A stretch of 64,000 nucleotides of DNA from Nakamurella alba. Lineage in GTDB: Bacteria > Actinomycetota > Actinomycetes > Mycobacteriales > Nakamurellaceae. This document shows positions 9,018 through 16,752 of the stretch, in pieces. Position 1 is the stretch's first letter, and each line of letters starts with the position of its first letter. Position numbers and translations under genes: made by a program. Under the pieces are notes generated by a model. The model made no database searches. It saw only the letters and a program-made list of their open reading frames with translations, and was not told the origin of the DNA. The stretch lies in NCBI RefSeq assembly GCF_009707545.1, contig NZ_WLYK01000001.1, positions 558,001 through 622,000 of the forward strand, read 5' to 3'.

Positions 9018-9177
9018 GGCATGTCTCACCGTCCGAGATCTGCTGCGCACCGCCCTGGCAGGCCGTCGGCCGCGTTGGTCTCGTCGGAAAGCCGACCAGG
9101 ATTACCAGCTCCTCGACCGCCTTGCCGACGGCCCACCAGGACGTTGCTCGCGACGATCCTGGACGGAGAGGCATGCC

Positions 9178-9648
9178 CTAATCCGATGCCGGAGAGTAGA
9201 CGAGCATTGTCCCGCCTGATCCGACATGCAGTTCGCCGTCGACCGTTTCGACAGTGAGGGTGGACTGCGCGGCGAAGGTGGTGCCGATGGCCACGACCAC
9301 TGCCGCGTCCTCGGGCGTGGGTGCGTCACAGGCCAGGAGGGTCGTTGCCACGGAGTCGACCGTGGCGCCGGAGCCGGAGAACGTGGTGGTCGTCGAGATC
9401 GTCAGGCTGTTGCCGCATCCCGACGAGACCATCCCTTCGCCGCCGGAGTCGAACACCGCCGAGTAGCCGGTCGGAGCACTGACGGTGGATCCGTCCTTGG
9501 TCGCGGTGGACAGGACCCAGTCGCCGGACAACGGGTTCGGCCGGAGCGCGAGGTACAGCCCTCCGGCCGCCAGCACCACCACCAGCACGCTGAGGACGGC
9601 GATCTGCACCGTTGTCCGGCGCGGCCGGGGCGTCGGTGTCTTCGGCAT
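9178..9648 (-). CDS. Membrane-anchored META-domain-like protein
   Basis: A 156-residue protein. It has a short basic N-terminus, one membrane helix at about 14-34, and an outer domain with LSGDWVLSTATKDG, a central GCGNSL and a later LLACDAPTPEDAAVV. This order of G-W, G-C-N-like and A-C-x-E motifs fits the META/HslJ fold. The first Cys and the second Cys could form a disulfide. It sits between two accessory genes and just upstream of the palindromic repeat at 9661-9717. Confidence 0.7.
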   Translation of the reverse strand: MPKTPTPRPRRTTVQIAVLSVLVVVLAAGGLYLALRPNPLSGDWVLSTATKDGSTVSAPTGYSAVFDSGGEGMVSSGCGNSLTISTTTTFSGSGATVDSVATTLLACDAPTPEDAAVVVAIGTTFAAQSTLTVETVDGELHVGSGGTMLVYSPASD

Positions 9649-9660
9649 GCTGTTCTCCCT

Positions 9661-9717
9661 CCTCGGATTGTGAACATCCAGTGCCCCTGAGGGCCACGCG
9701 ATGTTCAGAATCGGAGG
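9661..9717. repeat. Palindromic intergenic repeat, copy 1
   Basis: CCTCGGATTGTGAACAT (9661-9677) and ATGTTCAGAATCGGAGG (9701-9717) are 17-base arms that pair with two mismatches. The middle contains GCCCCTGAG. A second copy with the same arms and loop core lies at 15044-15104. It begins five bases past the stop of the sigma-partner gene at 9722 and may act as a terminator. Confidence 0.8.
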
Positions 9718-9721
9718 CCGA

Positions 9722-10804
9722 TCATTGCAGGGACTCGAAGACCATGATGATCTGGTCCGTCAGGTCCGGCTTGTAGCGGTCCAGAGGTACGCACACCTGG
9801 CGATACAACGCCGCCTCGGATTCCGGATCGGTCATGACGCAATTGCGCCCGGGGTTTACCACGTGGATGCCGTTGTTCCCGATCTCCCGCGAGTCGATGA
9901 TGTCGCTCGGAGTGAGCTCCGTGGGCGACCGCGACCAATCGACCGAGATGGTCGGCCAGGCGCGCAGGGAGAACTCGGTGCCGACCATCATCCGATCACC
10001 CTCGTAGACCGAATACCCGCCGCCGGCGGTGTAGCCGTTCGGGATGTAGGTCGGCATCGGCGCGTCCGCGAGATCGAACGTCTGTACGGGCGTGCCGGTT
10101 TCGCCGTCAACAACGGTTGCCCCGACCAGTGGGTACGGCAGTGTTGCCTCACTGACCCCACCTATGGCCATGGCATCGCACTCCGGCATCGGGTCGGTCG
10201 CTTCGGCGTAGAAGGCGTAGTAGACCGTCACGGTGGTGCCGTCCTGCTCGGCGAACACCACCACTCGCGGGTAGCAAGGAGATCCGGTCCCGCTGTACCG
10301 GCTGAACCTGATCCAGCCGGGGCGGGCCGTATCGACTGCGAGCTCCGGCGCCGGGAGAACTGCTTCGAGGAACAGGGTCCGGCCGTCGTACTCGACGGTC
10401 GGCGTCGGTTGGCCGGCGAAGGCCTGAACGACCGGGGTTTCGCCGGGTGTCCGCGCCGGTTCCGTCGCGGTCGGCAGGGTCGACTCGCTCGGCGCCGGCG
10501 GGACGGTCCCGGGATCGAAAGCCGGTCCGGAGATCGTGGTCGCGGCACCGGTCGACGCGCTGGGCGGGACGTTCAGGGTCACCGGCGTCGTGCCCTGGGT
10601 CCCCGGCCCCGAGCGGTTCGCCGCGATCACCCAGGTCACCGATCCGACGACCAGGATCGCCGCGGCGGCTGCCAGAGGTCTGATCCACCGTGAGGTCCGG
10701 ACGTCGCGACCGGGTTCCTCAGGCAGGTCGGGCACCACGAAGTCGCGCCGGAACCGCTCCCCGTCGGAGCTGAGCAGGGCGCCGAGCCGGTCGTCGGTGA
10801 TCAT
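9722..10804 (-). CDS. Single-pass membrane partner of an ECF sigma factor (pair 2)
   Basis: A 360-residue protein with an ATG start overlapping the sigma stop by four bases. The cytoplasmic part (1-40) begins MITDDRLGALL, one helix spans about 42-62, then a Pro/Thr/Ser-rich stalk (to about 130) leads to a beta-rich outer domain with four to five Cys and many Tyr/Trp. No zinc anti-sigma motif is present. The outer domain matches nothing I know. Its operon position makes it a likely anti-sigma or receptor for the paired sigma factor; this is inferred. Confidence 0.75.
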   Translation of the reverse strand: MITDDRLGALLSSDGERFRRDFVVPDLPEEPGRDVRTSRWIRPLAAAAAILVVGSVTWVIAANRSGPGTQGTTPVTLNVPPSASTGAATTISGPAFDPGTVPPAPSESTLPTATEPARTPGETPVVQAFAGQPTPTVEYDGRTLFLEAVLPAPELAVDTARPGWIRFSRYSGTGSPCYPRVVVFAEQDGTTVTVYYAFYAEATDPMPECDAMAIGGVSEATLPYPLVGATVVDGETGTPVQTFDLADAPMPTYIPNGYTAGGGYSVYEGDRMMVGTEFSLRAWPTISVDWSRSPTELTPSDIIDSREIGNNGIHVVNPGRNCVMTDPESEAALYRQVCVPLDRYKPDLTDQIIMVFESLQ

Positions 10805-11301
10805 CGGTAGGACTCTCCCAACGTGGTGCGCAGGCTTCGCCGGGCATCGGCGAGGGTGGACTTCACGGTGCCTTCCGAGCAGCTCATGACCTGCGCGACC
10901 GCGGCCACCGGCAGGTCGAGGTAGTAGTAGAGGGCGACCGCCTCGTGCTGCCGGCGCGGGAGAGTGCCGAGGGCAGCGGCCATGTCGACGGCGTGTCCGT
11001 CGGTGGGTATCACTGGACTGTCCGGGACCGACGCGACGGGGGTCTCCCGGGAACGCGACCGGTGCCGCCGGGCGTGGGTGACGACGAGTGCCAGCAACCA
11101 GTTCCGCGGCGTGCCCCGGTCCGCGTCGAAGATCGCGCGGCGACGCCACGCCTCGGACAGAGCGTCCTGTGCGACGTCCTCCCAGTCGTCGGTGGCAACC
11201 AGCCGCCGGGCGAGCATGGTCATGGCGGGCCAGTGGGGCGAGGCCCAGGCGGTGAAGGCGGAACCCGCGGCGGGCGGCAGGGGGTCGCGGATCGTCTGCA
11301 C
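10801..11301 (-). CDS. ECF sigma factor (pair 2)
   Basis: A 166-residue sigma-70 family factor starting at GTG. Region 2 includes WEDVAQDALSEAWRRR (core binding and -10 recognition) and NWLLALVVTHARRHRSR. Region 4 includes LPRRQHEAVALYYYLDLP and CSEGTVKSTLADARRSL, the -35-binding helix-turn-helix. It is only moderately like the sigma factors of the other pairs. It is followed by its membrane partner with an ATGA overlap. Divergent from it, 141 bases away, starts the second septum-formation-like gene. Confidence 0.92.
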   Translation of the reverse strand: MQTIRDPLPPAAGSAFTAWASPHWPAMTMLARRLVATDDWEDVAQDALSEAWRRRAIFDADRGTPRNWLLALVVTHARRHRSRSRETPVASVPDSPVIPTDGHAVDMAAALGTLPRRQHEAVALYYYLDLPVAAVAQVMSCSEGTVKSTLADARRSLRTTLGESYR

Positions 11302-11442
11302 ATCCCTTCATTGCCGGAGCGGGTCGGATCGGTTGGGTCGTTCCGGAGGAATTCTCGCCGCCCGCTCGGTCCCGGGTGCCTTGCCGCTGGTCGGGCGCGC
11401 TGGGAGACTGACGGTCCGGCGGTCAGGCAGGGTGGTGATCAG

Positions 11443-12342
11443 GTGCGCAGGCAGCTGGTCGGAGCCCTGGTGCTGATCCTCGCGTGCTGCGCGGTGCTGG
11501 CCGGCGGCGCCCTGCTGGGACGCGACCTTCCCGGCCGGCCGAGTATCGGTCCGATCCCCGGACCGCCGGCGGTCGGAGACTGCCTGACCACCGTCGTCCG
11601 CGCCCACGACGCCCTCGCCGACGCGGTCGGCAGGGTCCCGATGTACCGGTCGGACGTCGCGGAACCGTGCTCCGGTCGTCGGGTCGGCGAGGTGGTCGCG
11701 GTGCTGACCGATCCGGAACCCGTGCGGACGGTGTCCGTGCAATACCCGGGGCAGGGGATCGGGCAGGCGCTGGAAGACCCGAACGAGCGGACCTGCTCCG
11801 CCGCGGCCGCCGAGTACCTCGGGCTGCCGCCCGACGAGGGGATGTGGGAGGCGGAGACGTCCGTCATCTCGGCCGTGCAGGTGATCGGGCCGTCGGCGGT
11901 GCAGGCTGCCTCCGGGCAGAGCTGGGCGGCCTGCGTGCTGCAGAACGCGGCGGCGGGTGATGCCGCGTCGGGGTTCGCCGGGTCGGTGCAAGGCGCGCTG
12001 AGCAGGTTCCCGGCACTCCCTGACCTGCTGATCTGCGAACCGATGCCGTGCGACGGTCCGCATCGGCAGGAGTACCTGGCGGACGCGAACTTCACCGCCC
12101 CGGCGGTGCTCGCCGAGGTGCAGGCATCCTGCGAGTCGTACGCACGGGAACGGACAGGTCTCGCGGAGCTGCCGGAGATCGACGGGCTGACCGTTGTCCT
12201 GATCACCGATCCGGATCAACTGGCGAAGGCATCCCGGGCCCGACCGGCCCTGGTGACCTGCGCACTGCACGCGAACAGCGAGCGGTTGCTCACCGGGTCG
12301 CTGCTCGGGGTCGGCGATCCGGCGAGGATCCCATGGGCATGA
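11443..12342 (+). CDS. Septum-formation-like exported protein, paralogue 2
   Basis: A 299-residue protein. The GTG at 11443 gives VRRQLVGALVLILACCAVL, matching the start of paralogue 1. It carries VGDCL, then EPCSGRRVGEVVAVLTDP in the first half and PCDGPHRQEYLADANF in the second, the paired Cys/His/Glu motif described for the gene at 8097. The stop overlaps the next paralogue's ATG by four bases, so the two are made together and may form a hetero-oligomer. Function is unknown; the anchor places it at the outer face of the membrane. Confidence 0.75.
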   Translation: MRRQLVGALVLILACCAVLAGGALLGRDLPGRPSIGPIPGPPAVGDCLTTVVRAHDALADAVGRVPMYRSDVAEPCSGRRVGEVVAVLTDPEPVRTVSVQYPGQGIGQALEDPNERTCSAAAAEYLGLPPDEGMWEAETSVISAVQVIGPSAVQAASGQSWAACVLQNAAAGDAASGFAGSVQGALSRFPALPDLLICEPMPCDGPHRQEYLADANFTAPAVLAEVQASCESYARERTGLAELPEIDGLTVVLITDPDQLAKASRARPALVTCALHANSERLLTGSLLGVGDPARIPWA

Positions 12343-13256
12343 CGACGCGGAAGCTCGCCGGTGCTGTGGTTCTCGTGACCGCGGTGATCGCGCTGCTGGC
12401 CGGCGGAGCGATCATCGGACGGAAGGTGCAGGGGGTTGCGGCCATAGCGCCCCTTCCCGGAGCGCCGGCGCTCGGTGACTGTGTGACGGAACTGCTGCTG
12501 CCGCCGAACATCTCGGTCCGGGACGAAGGCAAGCCGCCGGTGTACGAGACCGTGGTGGCGGAGCCGTGCACGGGGGCGCGGATGGGTGAAGTGGTGGGTG
12601 TGATCGACCGGCCCGGCCCGCTCGTCGTCCGCGAAGTGATCTGGAACGGCGAAGTGCAGGGGGAGTCGCTGGACGATCCGAACCAAGAGAACTGTGCGAC
12701 GTTGTCCCGCGAGTACCTCGGTCTGGGCGGGCCGGCCAACGACGCGATGAACGTCTGGGTGCCGCTGGGCGACTACACGTCGTCGCTGACCCCGGGCGGA
12801 CCGACAGATCTGCAGAGGGCCTTCGGCCAGGGCTGGGCGGTCTGCGTCGTCCAGGACGACTACAACCGGATCGCCCGCGACGCAGTGGGTTTCGAGCAGA
12901 GCATCCGCGACGCCTACCAGCGGTTCCCGGTGCCGCCCGGGCTGGCGTCCTGCGAGCAGCCGTGCGACACCGTCCATCGCTCCGAGTACTTCGCGTTCGG
13001 CACGTACGACCGGCCCACCGACTGGAACGAGATCCTCGAGTCCTGCAAGCAGTTGGTGGTCGAGCGCACCGGCCTTCCAGCCATCACCGATATGGAGGGG
13101 CTCGACATCACCATCGAGGCCTCGGCCGACGAACTGAGCGCAGCGACGCCGGAGCTTCCGGCCGGCGCAGCCTGCGTGGTCACCACCGGCGATGGGCTCT
13201 GGCTGCAAGGGTCCCTGCTCAACGTCGGCGACCCGGACCGGATCCCCTGGAGTTGA
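12339..13256 (+). CDS. Septum-formation-like exported protein, paralogue 3
   Basis: A 305-residue protein. I chose the ATG at 12339 because it overlaps the upstream stop (ATGA) and aligns with the paralogue starts; an ATG at 12333 is also possible, with GAGG five bases before it. The N-terminus is a membrane anchor. LGDCV, EPCTGARMGEVV and CEQPCDTVHRSEYFAFG repeat the motifs of paralogues 1 and 2. It ends with DPDRIPWS, matching their ends. It is adjacent to, and convergent with, the frameshifted lipoprotein gene. Confidence 0.75.
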   Translation: MTTRKLAGAVVLVTAVIALLAGGAIIGRKVQGVAAIAPLPGAPALGDCVTELLLPPNISVRDEGKPPVYETVVAEPCTGARMGEVVGVIDRPGPLVVREVIWNGEVQGESLDDPNQENCATLSREYLGLGGPANDAMNVWVPLGDYTSSLTPGGPTDLQRAFGQGWAVCVVQDDYNRIARDAVGFEQSIRDAYQRFPVPPGLASCEQPCDTVHRSEYFAFGTYDRPTDWNEILESCKQLVVERTGLPAITDMEGLDITIEASADELSAATPELPAGAACVVTTGDGLWLQGSLLNVGDPDRIPWS

Positions 13257-13792
13257 TCAAGGTCCTAACGAGTACCGCTCGTGGACGCCGGCGTCCGGGC
13301 AGTCGTAGATCCCGGCCAGGATTTCGCCCTGTGTGATGACGAGGTCGGATGACAGATAGAGGATCTCGATTCCGGGATCGACAGTGAAGGTGCAGCCGCG
13401 CGGGGTGACGACCATGCCGAGGTAACCATGGATGACATCGCCTGCGAGGCTGATGGTGAGCTCGTGCGGGAGCGATGCGGTCGGAAGGCAGCCGAGGCCA
13501 CCGCTGCCGTCAGTGCGATCCCGGTCGATCAAGCAGAGTTGGTCGCCGGCGAAGGCCAGGTAGACAGCATGATCAGACTCCACGACGGTGAGCAGGCGGC
13601 TGTCGATCGGGCCCGGGTCCCGCAGCTCGTTGCGGAAACTCAGTGGAACCCGGTCATCGCCGTTGGCCGGACGCTCGAAGGCGACGAACATGGACGCGTG
13701 GACGGACGGGGCGATCGATGGGGCCCGGCGGTCGAGGCGCTGCAACCGGCCAGCAGCAGGCAGAGGACCACCGTGCCGAACCGTCGCCGCAT
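13257..13792 (-). pseudogene. Frameshifted lipoprotein gene (broken, or a base missing in the sequence)
   Basis: An ATG at 13792 with GGGAGG about eight bases upstream starts a clear lipoprotein signal, MRRRFGTVVLCLLLAGCSAS. This frame closes after about 50 residues (stop at 13640). A second frame, open to the stop at 13257, continues with about 160 residues of ordinary coding sequence (for example VHASMFVAFERP and HELTISLAGDVIHG) but has no good start of its own. Adding one base in the GGGCCCC run near 13720 joins the two into one protein of about 178 residues. I recognise no family for the mature part. It could be a true mutation or a sequencing error in the G/C run. Confidence 0.65.
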
Positions 13793-13889
13793 CGGCTTCA
13801 CCTCCCGTTCCTCGCACCGTAGAGGTCCATCGGTGCAACGGGAAGCACCTAGGGTTTCGTCGTAGAAACTGAGACCGAGGGGGAGTGGG

Positions 13890-14573
13890 ATGCGACGACG
13901 GTTCGGGGCGACGGCGGGGCTGATCGCGCTCACCGTGCTGGCGGCGGTCGCGACCACCGTCTACCTGGTCATCGACCGCAGTTCGATCACCACCTTCCCC
14001 GGCACGACCATCGAGTACCGGGACACGGTGCCGTCCTTCGACGTGCGCGAAGCCATGGACTGCGTCCACTACACCAGCACGTTGGAGCATCTCGTCGGGG
14101 TGAGTTCGGCGATCGTGGTCGGGGAGGTGGTCGCGTCCAGGCCGCTGTTCGAGGCGACCTATGGAGTGGCTGATCCGCAGGAGGACGCCGACGGGAACCT
14201 GCCGGAGCCGCGGTTGACATACTTGGACCGGGAACTGACCATCGCCGTCGAACAGACCCTCTTCGGCGAGCCGGTCACAAGCCTGAAGGTGCTCGCCCCA
14301 GGCTGGTACTCCGGCGATCCATGGGAGCCGACCGCGCGGTTCTCCCGGTCCTGGCTGCAGCCGGGCGATCGAGCCGTGATCCCGGTGATGCCCACTGATC
14401 CGCCGCTGGATACCAAAGACTGGCCCGAGATCATGTACACCTGCAGCGGCCCGTTCGTGCTGGAGAACGGGCGCGTGGTGCAGAAGGAGGACACAGACCA
14501 GTTCGTCGCCGAAGGTGTCTGGTCGATGTCGGAGCAGCAGTTGGTCGACGCCCTCCGCGCGGAAATCGGCTGA
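13890..14573 (+). CDS. Exported or membrane-anchored protein of unknown function
   Basis: A 227-residue protein starting MRRRFGATAGLIALTVL, with one N-terminal hydrophobic segment (about 8-29) and an outer domain. GAGGGGGAG lies upstream of the ATG. The outer part has two widely spaced Cys and a beta-rich look (VGVSSAIVVGEVVAS, then LFGEPVTSLKVLAPGWY), reminiscent of small OB-like or beta-barrel domains, but I cannot name a family. It diverges from the frameshifted lipoprotein gene, and the first five residues of both are identical (MRRRF). Confidence 0.7.
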   Translation: MRRRFGATAGLIALTVLAAVATTVYLVIDRSSITTFPGTTIEYRDTVPSFDVREAMDCVHYTSTLEHLVGVSSAIVVGEVVASRPLFEATYGVADPQEDADGNLPEPRLTYLDRELTIAVEQTLFGEPVTSLKVLAPGWYSGDPWEPTARFSRSWLQPGDRAVIPVMPTDPPLDTKDWPEIMYTCSGPFVLENGRVVQKEDTDQFVAEGVWSMSEQQLVDALRAEIG

Positions 14574-14604
14574 CCACAGCCTGACCGCGGCGGATACTCC
14601 GGCC

Positions 14605-15036
14605 ATGGATCCCATACCTGCCGGCCATGCTCGTGGCGTCGACATCGAGTGGCGGGGCGCGTTCACCTCCGACGAGGCGAATCGGCTGCATGCGGAGGCG
14701 TTCGGTGCCCGCCTGTACAGCTCGGAGGAATGGGACTGGGAGCGGCAGGTGGCCGCGCACAGCCTCGGTTGGGTCACGGCACGCTCCGAAGGCCGGCTGG
14801 TCGGGTTCGTCAACGTGCTCTGGGACGGGCTGGTGCACGCCTGGATCCAGGACGTGATGGTCGACTCGGCGTCCCGCCGCCTCGGGATCGGGCGTGCCCT
14901 GGTCGACGCCGCTGCCCATGGCGCCCGCGAATCACGTTGTTTGTACCTGCATGTCGACTTCGATGACGCGCTGCGCCCGTTCTACATCGACTCCTGCGGT
15001 TTTCGGCCGACATCGGCCGGGCTGCTCGAGCTCTGA
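14605..15036 (+). CDS. GNAT family N-acetyltransferase
   Basis: A 143-residue acetyltransferase of the GNAT fold, which moves an acetyl group from acetyl-CoA to an amine. I chose the ATG at 14605, since GNAT homology (VDIEWRGAFTSDEAN) starts soon after. The acetyl-CoA loop is seen in DVMVDSASRRLGIGRALVDA (R-x-x-G-I-G). FYIDSCGFRPT is the usual C-terminal strand with Gly-Phe. The size fits a minimal GNAT. The substrate cannot be told. It is followed by the second palindromic repeat, which may end its transcript. Confidence 0.88.
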   Translation: MDPIPAGHARGVDIEWRGAFTSDEANRLHAEAFGARLYSSEEWDWERQVAAHSLGWVTARSEGRLVGFVNVLWDGLVHAWIQDVMVDSASRRLGIGRALVDAAAHGARESRCLYLHVDFDDALRPFYIDSCGFRPTSAGLLEL

Positions 15037-15043
15037 CAGGTGG

Positions 15044-15104
15044 CCACTTCGGATTCTGAACATCGAGGGCCCCTGAGAGGCAGCGGCTGTTCAGAATCGG
15101 TGGA
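15044..15104. repeat. Palindromic intergenic repeat, copy 2
   Basis: GATTCTGAACA (15052-15062) and TGTTCAGAATC (15088-15098) are perfect 11-base arms, with CCCCTGAG in the loop as in copy 1 at 9661-9717. The element lies between convergent genes, and the stop codon of the leftward gene (15091-15093) is inside its right arm. Confidence 0.8.
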
Positions 15105-15978
15105 GGGCACCCCGCACTTCGGCGATGACACGGTCCGGTTCGTCCTGCAGTTGCCGCCAGGTGAACCTCAGGACGGTCCAGCCGGCCAGCACGATGCGGT
15201 TCTGGCGGGCGCGATCGCGCTCGAAGGCGTCGGAGTCGGAATGGTGGGCCCAGCCGTCGATCTCGACGATCAGCCGCGCCGCCTCGAAGGTGAAGTCGGG
15301 TTTCGCGCCCCACTCCTTGCGGGTCCGGTTGACGACCCAGCCGGTGATGTCCGCGTTCCGCAGCAGCCGCGCGAACAACCGCTCTGCTTCGGAGGCGGAC
15401 CCGTCGGACGCCTCCTTCACCCAGCGGCGGGCGGTGGCCGCGCCCGTGCGGCACCGGTTGCGCTCGAGGGCGTCGACGATCTCGTCCATCGTGACGCGCC
15501 GGAGCAGAGCCCGGTCCAGCACCGCGCGGCCGGCGGCACCCATCGCCACGGATCCGAAAAGTGCGGCGAACGGCAACGATGCGACCCGGAGACGCCGGTG
15601 GGTGGTCACGTCTTCGGCAGGCAGCTCGAGCCTCCGGACGCGGACGTCTTCTCCCGAGCGGAGATTGCGCGTCGGGCGGATGGCCAGGTCGATCGTGGAC
15701 GGTGCGGCGTCGGTCAGCTCCCACCACCAGGCGGCCGCATGCCCGATGATCACCGCGCCCTTCCCGCCCCACTGGCCCACCGCCCGAATCAGGTCCTCCG
15801 TCGTCAGGCCCCCGCCTGCGAAACGGAATACCCCCGGCAGCACCTTCTGCACCGATCCCTCCCGCACCCGGGCGCGCACCATGCTTACGGTCACTCCGAA
15901 CATTCCTGCCTGTCGGTCGGTGAACACCCCGCCGTCCGGTTCCGCCGCCGCCCTCAACCCCGCCCATTCCGTCCCCAT
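15091..15978 (-). CDS. DUF559-type nuclease-fold protein with AbiEi-like N-terminus
   Basis: A 295-residue protein. The N-terminus (GVFTDRQAGMFGVTVSMVRA) resembles the winged-helix start of AbiEi-like antitoxins. The C-terminal 110 residues (WGAKPDFTFEAARLIVEIDG and later VLRFTWRQL) match DUF559, a member of the PD-(D/E)xK nuclease-like fold with D and E-x-D at the expected places. Such proteins are common in actinobacteria, often in several copies, and their role is not established. I chose the ATG at 15978; the frame is open to an ATG at 16056, and neither has a ribosome binding site. No partner toxin is next to it. Confidence 0.75.
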   Translation of the reverse strand: MGTEWAGLRAAAEPDGGVFTDRQAGMFGVTVSMVRARVREGSVQKVLPGVFRFAGGGLTTEDLIRAVGQWGGKGAVIIGHAAAWWWELTDAAPSTIDLAIRPTRNLRSGEDVRVRRLELPAEDVTTHRRLRVASLPFAALFGSVAMGAAGRAVLDRALLRRVTMDEIVDALERNRCRTGAATARRWVKEASDGSASEAERLFARLLRNADITGWVVNRTRKEWGAKPDFTFEAARLIVEIDGWAHHSDSDAFERDRARQNRIVLAGWTVLRFTWRQLQDEPDRVIAEVRGALHRF

Positions 15979-16056
15979 CGGCACAGGGTGCACGAGCCGC
16001 TGTGATCGCTGGACCGGCTGTCCACAATCGCGCTGGCTCGTCGCGGCTGTCCACAT

Positions 16057-16083
16057 CCCGCAACGGAAACTTCCCGTTGCGGG
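16057..16083. terminator. Strong inverted repeat between the MarR and DUF559 genes
   Basis: CCCGCAACGG (16057-16066) and CCGTTGCGGG (16074-16083) pair perfectly around a 7-base loop. It lies 174 bases past the stop of the leftward marR-type gene and just before the longest possible start of the DUF559 gene. It may be a terminator or an operator. Confidence 0.45.
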
Positions 16084-16256
16084 GACGTCCCTGCTACACC
16101 GCCTCTCCGACGACCTGCCCGCCGCCCCGAGCGGAGCGCTGGGCAGCGCGGACAGGATCCGGGCATGCCCTCCCGTAGGTCGACATCGAACCCCTTGCAG
16201 GGCGATCCGACGGAACCCGCCGACGCATCATGCTGCCCGGGCCGTGCGTCAAGTCG

Positions 16257-16670
16257 TCAGGCGTCTGGGGCGACGAGCAGGCGTCCGAGGAGCGTGGCGA
16301 GCCGGCGTTGGTCGGCGGGTCCGAGCCGCCCGATCAATGGCGCGAGTGCTGTGCCGATCTGGGTGGACACCTCGGCTGCCAAGGTGTGGCCGGCGTCGGT
16401 CAGGCTCACCACCACGGCCCGGCCGTCGTCCGGTGCAGGGCTGCGCCGGACCAGCCCGCGAGCGACGGCGCGATCGACAAGGCCGCTCGCGGAGGACTTG
16501 TCCAGACCGAGATGCGCTGCGAGCGCGGCCATCCGCGGCTCCCGGTCACGCAGGATGGCCAGCACCCGCAACTGGGTCAACGACAGATCGTTCTCCGCCG
16601 CGGCCTGGTTCAGCACGGCGACCACCGTGAACGAGGTCTGGACCAACAGGTCGGTCGCACTCTTTTCCAT
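16257..16670 (-). CDS. MarR family transcriptional regulator
   Basis: A 137-residue winged-helix repressor. I chose the ATG at 16670 because AGGA lies eight bases upstream; a GTG at 16691 is possible. SLTQLRVLAILRDREPRMA and LGLDKSSASGLVDRAVARGL form the winged helix-turn-helix, followed by RSPAPDDGRAVVVSLTDAG, the typical MarR wing. MarR proteins bind as dimers and release DNA on binding small phenolic or redox ligands. It is divergent from the dehydrogenase gene at 16753, which it very likely controls along with itself. Palindromes in the shared gap support this. Confidence 0.93.
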   Translation of the reverse strand: MEKSATDLLVQTSFTVVAVLNQAAAENDLSLTQLRVLAILRDREPRMAALAAHLGLDKSSASGLVDRAVARGLVRRSPAPDDGRAVVVSLTDAGHTLAAEVSTQIGTALAPLIGRLGPADQRRLATLLGRLLVAPDA

Positions 16671-16690
16671 GACCTCGATCCTAGCTTGCA

Positions 16691-16733
16691 CTAGTTGGGA
16701 TCACCACCTAGTTTAGTTGGTAATACGAACCAA
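16691..16733. promoter_or_regulatory. Likely MarR operator in the divergent promoter region
   Basis: TTGGT-AATACGA-ACCAA (16717-16733) is a perfect inverted repeat. A second, imperfect one (CTAGTTGGG / ACCACCTAG, 16691-16711) lies beside it. Both sit between the MarR gene and the dehydrogenase gene, 20-60 bases from each start. Confidence 0.55.
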
Positions 16734-16752
16734 GTTGGCAGGAGATCCGGTG

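Noticed and set aside
9021-9257. 78-codon frame between two accessory genes
   Set aside because: Overlaps the META-like gene and is Arg/Pro-rich without a start signal.
15091-16670. Toxin-antitoxin or restriction module built on the AbiEi-like/DUF559 protein
   Set aside because: No AbiEii-type toxin or methylase lies beside it; the neighbours are a GNAT enzyme and a MarR regulator.
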